This document shows positions 60,001-64,000 of a stretch of DNA of 64,000 bases, piece by piece (the stretch's first letter is position 1; each line of letters starts with the position of its first letter). Source of the stretch: Hyposmocoma kahamanoa (Eukaryota; Arthropoda; Insecta; Lepidoptera; Cosmopterigidae); contig NW_020653333.1 of assembly GCF_003589595.1 (NCBI RefSeq), forward strand, positions 2,067,429 through 2,131,428, written 5' to 3'. A program made the position numbers and the translations under genes. Below the pieces are notes generated by a model. The model was not told where the DNA came from. It made no database searches and saw nothing but the letters and a program-made list of their open reading frames with translations.

Positions 60001-63000
60001 CACCTCTGTGAATCGTTAATATTGGCTAAGTTCAACTATGCGGACACTGTAATAGGACAATGCTTGTTGGCGAGAACAAAAAAAATAGTCCAGCGTGTTC
60101 AAAACGCTTGCGCGCGGTTCTGTTTAACGATTCCACCACGAACGCATGTATCACCTTACCTTAAGACAAGAAATCTGTTGAATATGGACTACCGACGCTC
60201 TCTCCACTTTGCAACTTTGCTTTTTGGTATAATAAAAAATAAAAATCCACAGTATCTGTATGAAAAGCTTACTTTTTCGCAACGTCACATTAGATTATCT
60301 TCTCGTTTGGTTTGCCCTAGACACAGCACGGCAGCATTTCGTGGTAGTTTTCGGTATTCTGCCACGAAATGCTGGAACAATATACCTCCGCCGATTAGAA
60401 ACTGTGCCACAATTGGCGCATTCAAACGTAATTTTAAATTGTATTTAATAGACAAGCAAAAAAGAAATTTGTGACAAATAAAGGAAAGCACACACAATCA
60501 GTGAACGAAAATGAAGCTAGTAGAAATGGTAATTATCGTAGGTTGGTAATTTTGTAATAGTAGAACTTTAATAATCTAATAGATATTAAATATTTATTTA
60601 TATTTATTTATTTTGATTCGCATATTTATATATTTTGTGTTAGTTGTTTGATTTGATATTTTATTTTGTTGTTGTATGTCGGTGGCGTCCGCTCATCTAT
60701 TTGGTCACCACAGAATATCAGCGTCGGGTTGTTCTGCATGCACAACCCGGCAAATGCTGAGTGGCGACCATTTTGGATCTCAATGTTTAGTTATAATTTA
60801 AGATTTACATTGTACATATTTGTTAAATGAGACCAAATAAATATTGTTTCTTTCTTTCTTTCTTTCTATAAATAAATGCCGTTTGTAATTTTGTGAATTT
60901 TACTTTTAATGATGCTATTGCCATGTATATTTTTATTATTAACAGACTTCAAAAAAGGTGGAGGTTCTCAATTGGACTGCATGTTTTTTTTGTATGTATG
61001 TTACGCAATAACTCCGTAAATTGTGAACCGATTTTGATAATTCTTTTATGTTGAAAAGAGGGTACCTCAGTAATGGTCCCATTTAAATTTGAAGAAATAT
61101 TTCACTTTTAAGGGTGGCAAACTAGGGGATGTGTGAGTTTTGAGGTCGGTTTTTTTTGGTACCTACTCTGTACTGAGATTACATATATGAAAATACGATA
61201 ACCATACAAATATAAAATAATTATGTACTATACTTTAGTACAATTTGAAGTAATATTGCAGAAAGAAAATTGAATGTGGGTTACACCATTATTGTCATGA
61301 TAGCCTCAACTTACTATGAACTGAGACCGTTGCCATCTCTGGTAAAACTGCCCTTTCATGTAGAGCTATATATAACAAAGAATACTGTATTAAATACTGT
61401 ATTGTTATTGCACTAAAACTTATTTGTTCCAACGTTGAAAGCTCCTCAATTTTATATGACAACGGTAGGTCAGGTGAATCTAAAACACTTGAACAAAAAG
61501 TATGTAGGTATATTTTATTGAACAGTAGGAATATTCAATGCTTACCTATAACTAAGAAGACGTAGTACTCGTACACTAGGGCGTACACTGTAAGTGCGCA
61601 CACGCGGGCCGACACCGTGCCCAGGCGCCATAGGAACTGCCGAAAGACAGTGAGATTCAATCACATACATTTTATTTTATTTTTATTTATTTATCAGATA
61701 AACACAAACAGTTACATACTAAATAAATAACAAACATTGAAAAAGCAAGATTAAATAAAAATGAACCAACAACGGGTTCCACAAATGTGTGGCAATAAAG
61801 GCATATTATGACTCGCATGACACATGCGCGTAGTCTTATGGAATTATATTTAAAAATTTCGTTTATACATATAGGGCGAAATTAAGTAAAATAAATAATA
61901 AATAAAAATTACATGTTATATACTTACATTATATTCATATATACATACACACATACATAACAATATATATCAAATCAGTTACAATAATAATTATAAATAC
62001 CATAGAAATCAGAAGGAGCCACTATTCATTTTCATCACACTTGCTCGTAAACAGTGTCATGACATGCAGGCAAATTCGGACGCAATGTCCCAAATTACAC
62101 ACACGGGCTTTTTCATTATATTACTACTGCCCTAAGGTGGTGATTGCTTTTTAATTTTTTTATTTAATTTTTTATTTTATTTTATTAGACTACATCACAT
62201 ACGTTGCTCTGAAAAGTAAGTAGCTAAAGCACTTTTGTTATGGAAATCAGAAAAACGACGGTACCACAAACACCCTGTTTTGTTTGACCCAGAGACAATA
62301 TAGAAAAGTTAGTTTCTACACTGAGCTGGCCGGGGTTCGAACCCGGGACCTCAGAGATGGCGACACCATGAAAACTGGTGTGCAAGTCACTCGACCACAG
62401 AGGCCGTCATTACTTCTCTTACACGTCAAGATTAAACAAAAAGATTTTATGTTCGAAAAATTTGAATGTATTTCGCATAAGCTTGAAGTATAAAAAAAGC
62501 AAATATTTGCAATTTAACCATATTTTACTAAATTAATATAGTAAATTCAATTTCTGCAGTATTTTGAAGTAATTTATTTTATATCTACATAACGGCTCTA
62601 TGCGTTTTTACTTTACAACATTTTATTATTATATACTTATTATTGTTCTCCACAAAACGGAGTCTCTTTGAACTAGCTCCGACTTTTCTTGATATATCCA
62701 TACCGATAGCCGACCGTCTGCCCATGCTCGGAATGGACCTGTCGTCCAACTTAAACTTCGGCAGATACATTGTATCCACGGCAAGAATGCAGCCAGGAAG
62801 CTTGTCATCTTTGCCACGTGAGGAGTTACTTCACACCGGGACATCCCTGTTCCCTTCTACATAAGGTTTGATTATACTGACCCTCCCCACCGACCCTTAG
62901 GTTATACGAGAAGGGCACTATAACCACAGCGCGCACAGGAACCTTTTAAGTTCAGGTTCAGACCCCAGATCAGTTGTTAGAGACCGTTGTCACTGATTTC

Positions 63001-63221
63001 ATCCGGTTCTCAAGAGGCTAGTGCTTCGGGTGACCTTGACACAAATTAATTTAGAATTAAAAGCGGTATGCTGACCTGGAAGATGACGCCGAGCCACGTG
63101 AGAAGCAGTCGGTGCACGTTGCGCGCGCGCACGTTCTTGCTGAAGCTGGCCAGCGCCCAGCACACCGAAAACAGCGACAGGCACGCCGAGATCACGTTCA
63201 GCTCCGCGAACGCCTTGTTCG
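41885..63221 (-). CDS. Xkr: XK-related (XKR) membrane protein, multi-exon, 5' end outside window
   Basis: XKR-family multi-pass membrane protein; family members (vertebrate XKR4/8/9, worm CED-8) move phosphatidylserine across the plasma membrane, often after caspase cleavage. Ten exons in order 63221-63076, 61636-61546, 56776-56613, 54404-54250, 53415-53327, 52186-52041, 51476-50548, 48415-48313, 46205-46103, 42060-41885 join in frame to 699 residues and TAG. The first 213 or so residues hold hydrophobic segments (VISACLSLFSVCWALASF, VCALTVYALVYEYYVFLVIG, SMFLWLISP, ALIACVYVFAYVNL, VTFYVVMCVENWVLVMAWYW, FLAGVGFMLLYYRYF), which match the second half of the XKR core. The rest, about 480 residues, is a hydrophilic tail longer than usual for the family. 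N-terminal exons lie past the right edge. Scrambling is inferred from family. Confidence 0.9.
42095..42400 (+). repeat. SINE-B copy (tRNA-derived)
   Basis: In the last XKR intron. CACAGATGGCGCTATAGC, then a tRNA-like part 42240-42308 (A-box TAGCTCAGTTGGTAGAGCG, degraded B-box GGGTCGAATCC), then the GTATTAATAATTATATTAG tail. Not a functional tRNA gene: the acceptor stem and anticodon arm do not fold and it is one of many copies. Confidence 0.8.
42402..42685. mobile_element. MITE-2, hAT-like
   Basis: 284 bp with about 31-bp inverted ends (CATTGACTTACAAATAAATG left; CATTGACTTACAATTATATG right read inward). Flanks ATCACGGT and ATCATGGT (8 bp, one transition apart) look like an aged target duplication. 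It sits at the tail of a SINE-B copy. An inverted copy is at 49429. Confidence 0.8.
42827..42993. repeat. 167-bp palindrome
   Basis: Perfect 19-bp outer arms (42827-42845, 42975-42993; GATAACTCACGTATTTAAG) and 20-bp inner arms with one mismatch (42875-42894, 42922-42941; AATTCGTGGTCCTTAATCAT). A foldback structure directly before a LINE tail. Confidence 0.8.
42984..43833 (+). mobile_element. 5'-truncated LINE tail with reverse-transcriptase C-terminus
   Basis: The frame to 43217 reads HHITTFASRQFFVIGSLLYN then KLHKIHNLVG...KLENWL, matching the end of a non-LTR retrotransposon polyprotein (R...F...G..LYN.LP..I.......FK..+..WL). The 3' UTR includes an exact 62-bp tandem duplication (43625-43748) and ends in an ATT microsatellite (43821-43832). 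The clade is not resolved. Confidence 0.65.
43625..43748. repeat. Exact 62-bp tandem duplication
   Basis: GGCAGAATCTCTAAATTTGG begins at 43625 and again at 43687; the two 62-bp units are identical. It is within the LINE 3' UTR. Confidence 0.9.
43955..45497 (+). mobile_element. Intact Tc1-family DNA transposon
   Basis: 1,543 bp, flanked by TA (43953-43954 and 45498-45499). The inverted ends are identical over 26 bp (43955-43980 and 45472-45497; CACACATCAAAAAAAGTTTG at the start). It holds one uninterrupted transposase (44206-45237). Identical ends and an open frame suggest recent activity. Located in the last XKR intron, same strand opposite to the gene. Confidence 0.93.
44206..45237 (+). CDS. 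Tc1-type transposase (DD34E)
   Basis: 343 residues from the ATG at 44206; the frame is open from a GTG at 44194, but MPRGLSEVLQ is the natural start. The enzyme cuts and rejoins the element at TA sites in the nucleus. N-terminal paired-type helix-turn-helix pair (about 1-110) with the linker motif RPRSGRPTVLT. Catalytic triad: Asp155 (CLFVDES), Asp245 (VLVDDNAPAH) and Glu280 (LNPIEHAWD), with 34 residues between the last two, the Tc1 spacing. The length is normal for the family (about 340). No stop or frameshift. Confidence 0.95.
   Translation: MPRGLSEVLQARIVTLRGEGYTTRVIARRLAISQSCVVATLQRYHGMGNLADRPRSGRPTVLTAAQKRYIRLLAARDPTINATKIKAEVRAASGLEVSTQTVRNCLHQTGLRARRSWRAPLNSRQRQQRRLQWARLRQNEEGEDENIWQNCLFVDESRISTHPDNRRVRIWRRPGDRERQRTATGTVQQGGKSVSFWGGIMIGARTPLIPYRGFMTADMYKAVAIDDIVRPFRVNHGHQFVLVDDNAPAHRAQRVNAALQEYDITRLDWPAGSPDLNPIEHAWDALKRAVWNREPRPQTVPELREAAIEEWDRLPQEMLDNLILSMPRRIFACIRARRGVILY
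45590..45614 (-). repeat. RTE-type LINE scrap
   Basis: Inverse of CGCGACTTCGTCTACGTAGA-type sequence at the start of the 24891 element. Too short to say more. Confidence 0.35.
46103..46205 (-). CDS. Xkr: XKR exon, basic tail segment
   Basis: Acceptor CTTCAG, donor GTGAGT; phase 0 in, 1 out; ISLPRSYTLPREFRYWRRRP then RLRDTHLPSNNSSD. An Arg/aromatic motif (PREFRYWRRR) of this kind near the end of the tail could be a partner-binding site; no function is known to me. Confidence 0.86.
46235..46465 (-). repeat. SINE-B copy (reverse)
   Basis: Tail TTATTGAATTGATATTCAAT first, then GTTATAATTATTAATACAAAG, then a well-kept tRNA-like part 46348-46428 (inverse B-box GGATTCGAACC, inverse A-box CCAACTAAGCCACGG). 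It is about 30 nt from the XKR exon 46103-46205. Confidence 0.82.
46612..46802 (-). repeat. SINE-C copy (reverse)
   Basis: ACGCACACACTCAACATAGC to the tRNA-like head (inverse B-box GGAATCGAACC, then GTAACCGTTCGGCCACGGAGG). The head keeps the GTGGCCGAACGG A-box, so this copy shows the tRNA origin best among the reverse ones. Confidence 0.85.
47090..47340 (-). pseudogene. Possible LINE polyprotein fragment
   Basis: The - strand frame HTDSFQAIMRKTIVSLMRRV followed by a stop resembles the tail of non-LTR retrotransposon polyproteins (SF...++K...SL+.R+R). Another frame (60 codons, MYGQSRLF...) overlaps it. CTGCCGTCCACTAAC at the end recurs at 24628. An alternative XKR exon is less likely. Confidence 0.3.
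47345..47715 (-). repeat. Family A copy in two pieces
   Basis: 47345-47424 and 47664-47715 match consecutive parts of family A; roughly 240 nt between them are foreign. In an XKR intron. Confidence 0.6.
48313..48415 (-). CDS. Xkr: XKR exon, acidic/Pro tail segment
   Basis: Acceptor TATACAG, donor GTATGT; phase 2 in, 0 out; 34 codons SRKKEEGGGSSGEESSPEAP then ARETPRPPSDIDSQ. Frame fits both neighbours. Low-complexity, probably disordered and phosphorylatable (SP, TP sites). Confidence 0.85.
48942..49090 (-). repeat. LINE 3' end (reverse) with microsatellite tail
   Basis: TGAATGAATGAAATATTCTT at the left is a tetranucleotide tail; the following CACATTAAAACTTACAATG and GGCGGCTTTATTGCTAAG are typical of CR1/L2-like 3' ends in moths (family knowledge). 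No coding part. Confidence 0.45.
49095..49350 (-). repeat. SINE-B copy (reverse)
   Basis: TTAATACAAAGGTCGAACAC, then the inverse tRNA-like part around 49145-49225 (GGATTCGTACC, CTAAGCTACGGAACG) and GCCATCTGTGAGC. More diverged than the copy at 46235. Confidence 0.75.
49429..49656. mobile_element. MITE-2 copy (inverted)
   Basis: 228 bp flanked by exact ATCACAAC duplications (49421-49428, 49657-49664). Ends and interior (CTAAAATCGTATACAGAGCG, GACTTGGGACATTTTTTTCG) match the inverse of 42402-42685. The 8-bp duplication supports hAT-type mobilisation. SINE-B-like tail sequence flanks it on the right. Confidence 0.85.
49893..50422. mobile_element. MITE-1 copy
   Basis: 530 bp, CATCGAGTATATAACC to GTACTCGATG, both ends present. 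The flanking octamers do not match (CCGCCAAT versus TTCCCGAA), so the target duplication is lost or the unit is recombinant. It lies about 120 nt from the large XKR exon. Confidence 0.78.
50548..51476 (-). CDS. Xkr: XKR large tail exon
   Basis: The longest exon here: 309 codons, phase 0 in and 2 out, acceptor ACTTCCAG, donor GTGAGT. It begins GGSSENEGSSVGSRVNIQQK, then a charged helix likely to form a coiled coil (LQEKKQKQLAELRVIEEEIK). A long Asn/Tyr/Pro/Arg-rich disordered region follows, with repeated NSPRN-type motifs (NSPRNVTNSPRN) and many tyrosines. It ends in CRTPEILLAPHYLEGCNRQV then CCHWGPPY, which resembles a short structured patch. I recognise no known domain in it. Confidence 0.88.
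51568..51625 (-). repeat. Family F fragment (reverse)
   Basis: Short piece with CCGACCTCAAAAGTCATTCATCC (shown in part: AAAGTCATTCATCCCC) and CTAGTTC. Truncated. Confidence 0.5.
52041..52186 (-). CDS. Xkr: XKR exon, basic Pro/Ala tail segment
   Basis: Acceptor GATCCCAG, donor GTAAGT; phase 1 in, 0 out. Reads VFNCRFANPAGGRKKKKPTS, then a Pro/Ala-rich stretch ending FWRRPLPAAHNHH. Frame agreement with both neighbours supports inclusion. The basic RKKKK stretch is positioned after the membrane core and may sit at the inner leaflet (inference). Confidence 0.82.
52557..52750 (-). repeat. SINE-C copy (reverse)
   Basis: ACGCACACACTCAACATAGT to GGGAATCGAACCTGCGACC and GTCCGGCATGGTAGAGT. In an XKR intron. 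Confidence 0.8.
53327..53415 (-). CDS. Xkr: XKR exon, start of cytoplasmic tail
   Basis: Acceptor TTTTTCAG, donor GTAAGT; phase 2 in, 1 out; 29 full codons YFHVRRLGYMLGENQQGTNS then TNASSQNKK. It completes the YYRYFHVRRL junction after the last membrane segment and opens a polar, Asn/Ser-rich tail. Confidence 0.88.
53690..53935 (-). repeat. Family F copy (reverse)
   Basis: AAAAGTCATTCATCCTCTTG, GAGGTACCCTCTTTCTAATA and AACCTCCCGTCTC in inverse order of family F. The open frame on it is spurious. Confidence 0.7.
54250..54404 (-). CDS. Xkr: XKR exon, last transmembrane segments
   Basis: Acceptor CTCCGCAG, donor GTATGT; phase 0 in, 2 out. VTFYVVMCVENWVLVMAWYW, then a poly-Ala linker and FLAGVGFMLLYYR. 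FY.VM..EN..L...WY and GF.LLYY+ are XKR signatures. A SINE copy ends roughly 60 nt upstream of the acceptor. Confidence 0.92.
54462..54690 (+). repeat. SINE-B copy, well preserved
   Basis: AAGCACATAGAAAAATTCGT, A-box GTGGCTTAGTTGGTATAGCG, B-box GGTTCGAATCC, GACCGGATCGAAGGAATTTT and the tail TTAATAATTATAACAAACTAG. The clearest SINE-B head in the window. It ends on the acceptor side of XKR exon 54250-54404. Confidence 0.85.
55076..55310 (-). repeat. SINE-B copy (reverse)
   Basis: TTAATACAAACATCGAACAC, inverse B-box GGATTCGAATC, inverse A-box CCAACTAAGCCACGG and GGAGCGCCATCTGTTAG. Confidence 0.82.
55880..56000 (-). repeat. SINE-B fragment (reverse)
   Basis: TCCTTCGATCG, CGTGTCAGACGCTATGCCAA and nearby tail words; the B-box is deleted. 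Decayed. Confidence 0.6.
56296..56475 (+). repeat. SINE-C copy (forward)
   Basis: Head CTGCCTCTGTGGCCGAACGG (A-box), GTCTGCCACGCAGAGGTC, B-box GGTTCGATTCT, body CTCGTGAGTTTGGGTGTAAT and end GTTGAGTGTGTGCGTTATTT. The tRNA-like start resembles a class II (long variable arm) tRNA. Confidence 0.87.
56613..56776 (-). CDS. Xkr: XKR exon, two transmembrane segments
   Basis: Acceptor CCACACAG, donor GTAAGT; phase 1 in, 0 out; 54 codons starting LHWVSMFLWLISPKNVFHGE and ending in YVNLQELNHRQKM. Family pattern of a membrane helix, a short polar loop and a second helix before the conserved VNL..... A SINE lies about 140 nt downstream in transcript sense. Confidence 0.9.
57128..57680. repeat. Tandem and inverted array with assembly gap
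   Basis: Direct units carrying AATCCAAGATGGCGG, GGTATC(G/C)TTTTCGAGG and GATGCTCA start at about 57219, 57334 and 57433, with spacing about 100-115 nt. Two reversed units follow (CATCTTGGATTTAGAAAT at about 57546 and 57643). Ten Ns at 57315-57324 mark a gap, so the true copy number is unknown. A 33-nt duplication (GGTGCCTACAGAT...) leads in. Open frames across it are not genes. Confidence 0.85.
57315..57324. other. Assembly gap (10 N)
   Basis: Ten consecutive undetermined bases inside a repeat array; the length is probably nominal. Confidence 0.98.
57700..59280. other. XKR intron, no gene seen
   Basis: AT-rich. A possible LINE 3' end lies at about 58585-58720 (ATTTATTATTTATTTTATTT, then GTACAAACAGCTTGTGTCAC). 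Nothing else is recognisable. Confidence 0.5.
59290..60474 (+). pseudogene. Reverse transcriptase, 5' truncated, otherwise open
   Basis: 394 codons without a stop, starting at TTG rather than ATG. Missing are the endonuclease and first RT blocks; present are LDFSRAFETI (first catalytic Asp), VPQGVPQGSILGPILF, YADDLQVY (catalytic YADD near residue 114) and the thumb and C-terminal region to WNNIPPPIR...FK. The clade is not resolved; a CR1/Jockey-type element is likely. Dead for lack of the N-terminal part. Confidence 0.88.
60703..60769 (+). other. Stem-loop in LINE 3' UTR
   Basis: Three stacked helices: GGTCACCAC/GTGGCGACC, TCAGCGT/ATGCTGA and CGGGTTGT/ACAACCCG, with a 9-nt loop (60733-60741). 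Wobble pairs keep the first two helices. This may be the RNA structure the element's own reverse transcriptase recognises (inference). Confidence 0.75.
60945..61175 (+). repeat. Family F copy
   Basis: AGACTTCAAAAAAGGTGGAG, TTCTCAATTGGACTG, GAGGGTACCTCAGTAATGG and GGTGGCAAACTAGGGGATG in order. One of the best preserved copies. Confidence 0.75.
61546..61636 (-). CDS. Xkr: XKR exon, transmembrane segment
   Basis: Acceptor TTTCGGCAG, donor GTAAGC; phase 0 in, 1 out; 30 codons: FLWRLGTVSARVCALTVYAL then VYEYYVFLVI. The FLWRL..V.ARV..L.++A stretch matches the XKR core segment that follows WALASF. Confidence 0.9.
61670..62185. other. XKR intron, no gene seen
   Basis: Starts with a TTTATT-rich run and TCAGATAAACACAAACAG, which look like the end of a reverse LINE-type repeat. 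AT-rich; no coding signal. Confidence 0.45.
62190..62406 (-). repeat. SINE-D copy (tRNA-derived, reverse)
   Basis: TTGCTCTGAAAAGTAAGTAG, ACGACGGTACCACAAACACC, then the inverse tRNA-like head: GGTTCGAACCCGGGACC (B-box), ACTCGACCACAGAGGCC (A-box side). Part of the same family as 18595. The open frame is spurious. Confidence 0.82.
63076..63221 (-). CDS. Xkr: XKR exon, transmembrane segment
   Basis: First XKR exon in the window. Acceptor TACGCAG, donor GTCAGC; phase 1 in, 0 out. It encodes NKAFAELNVISACLSLFSVC then WALASFSKNVRARNVHRLLL and TWLGVIFQ. The S..WALASF.K pattern is a hallmark of XKR proteins. GC content is far higher than in the flanking intron. Confidence 0.9.
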
Positions 63222-64000
63222 CTGCGTAGGCGACGTATCATAAGCGACTTTGTCCAGTTAGGTTCCACGTTAGATTGTACAAAAGTAAACATTTATGATG
63301 CTTTACCAAAGTTGGCCGGCATTTGAATTACTTGTAATTGTATGTCAACTACTAAAATGTGTTTTGTAATTGTTATTTCAAGTAGTTTCTTGGTGTCCGG
63401 TTATTGGTAATGATTGTATTTTATATATTGTCTAAAAAGAACCTTTGTCAAATTTTGACACGAGTCGAGCGTCAGGGACACAGGTTTTATTTGAGAATTT
63501 ATTTTTATAAACGAAATTAATGCCATTTGAAAAATTTAATTATCGTATACTATTAAGTGTTCTATTTAGTTCAGTTGATATAAAAAAAAATATTGGTATA
63601 TGTAAAGCGCCTATTGAATACAGCGGTTTTCTTGTAAAATTCCGAGGTAAGTTTGTTTTTTTTTCTATCGAGAAAATTTTATAGGTATCGTGTTTTCACA
63701 CTGTATAGTAATCAGTGTGTATCCTCAATTTTACTAAATATTTTTTATAAAGTGGTTGATTTGACTTTCACTGTTATGCGGAATCAACCAAGCCGATTTG
63801 AGGTTGCATCGACTCTTAATAAATAGACAGTTTTCTTCATAGACCTACTGAGAATTGTCTCTCACACTATTTCTGTGAATGCCTTAGTTTTCAGTCTAGT
63901 GTTGTACCTATCAATGTTGTTGAAATAAAATTCGCTAGATTTCTGTACGGTGTAAGCCGTCAGTGGGTAACCTATCACAAACTCCAATTTGTTTTCCGAA
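63222..64000 (-). other. XKR intron running off the window
   Basis: Upstream XKR exons must lie beyond position 64000. This stretch holds the family G copy and, from 63964, the first 37 nt of family H (as at 10337). Confidence 0.7.
63455..63800. repeat. Family G copy
   Basis: Matches 40349-40690 at about 80 percent by eye over some 340 nt, with several small indels. It lies in the XKR intron upstream of the exon at 63076. Confidence 0.75.

Larger units (their letters stand above)
59290..60868 (+). mobile_element. 5'-truncated LINE with reverse transcriptase and structured 3' UTR
   Basis: A non-LTR retrotransposon copy that lost its 5' part. The RT frame (59290-60474) is followed by a 3' UTR with a long stem-loop (60703-60769), AAATAAA and a TTTC microsatellite tail (60846-60867), which is how CR1/Jockey-like elements often end. 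It sits in an XKR intron, opposite strand to the gene. Confidence 0.82.

Noticed and set aside
62629..62864. A small gene from overlapping frames at 62.6-62.9 kb
   Set aside because: Frames on both strands are short, lack splice agreement with XKR and match no family I know; composition is unremarkable.
1..64000. CRISPR array, bacterial operon or phage
   Set aside because: Intron-split genes, SINEs and eukaryotic transposons show the window is insect nuclear DNA; no regularly spaced repeat-spacer pattern exists.

Overview
This is an insect nuclear window, most probably from a moth or butterfly (Lepidoptera). Genes are split into short exons (86-185 nt) by AT-rich, repeat-packed introns, and the repeats (tRNA-derived SINEs, hAT-like and TTAA MITEs, Tc1/mariner and piggyBac relatives, truncated LINEs with microsatellite tails) have the look of lepidopteran genomes. 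The order-level call is inference; no marker gene proves it.

Two host genes are present, and they converge. On the + strand, thirteen in-frame exons from 10208 to 27081 plus a short terminal exon encode a DEK-family chromatin protein. Its parts are acidic and lysine-rich repeats, a central DEK/SAP-type DNA-binding region, basic linkers with an AT-hook-like motif, and a C-terminal DEK_C domain. Its first exon was not found. On the - strand, ten exons from 63221 down to 41885 encode an XK-related (XKR) multi-pass membrane protein of the phospholipid-scramblase family with a long cytoplasmic tail; its 5' exons lie beyond the right edge. Exon phases agree at every junction in both genes.

Layout: 1-10207 is repeats (fragments of a dispersed repeat, a decayed piggyBac-like element, MITEs). 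10208-30486 is DEK with introns holding SINEs, MITEs and a TA-flanked DNA element. 30487-41884 lies between the two gene 3' ends and holds a cluster of foldbacks, a decayed mariner and further MITEs. 41885-63221 is XKR; its last intron carries a SINE, a hAT-like MITE, a palindrome, a LINE tail and an intact Tc1 element with 26-bp identical inverted ends. Its 5' introns carry a truncated LINE and a short tandem/inverted array with a 10-N assembly gap.

DEK acts in the nucleus and XKR at the plasma membrane; nothing in the sequence links their functions. No wholly new system is evident. The most notable items are the foldbacks between and inside the gene ends, the intact Tc1, the decayed piggyBac and TA elements that keep recognisable protein pieces, and an XKR stop exon whose end overlaps a repeat.
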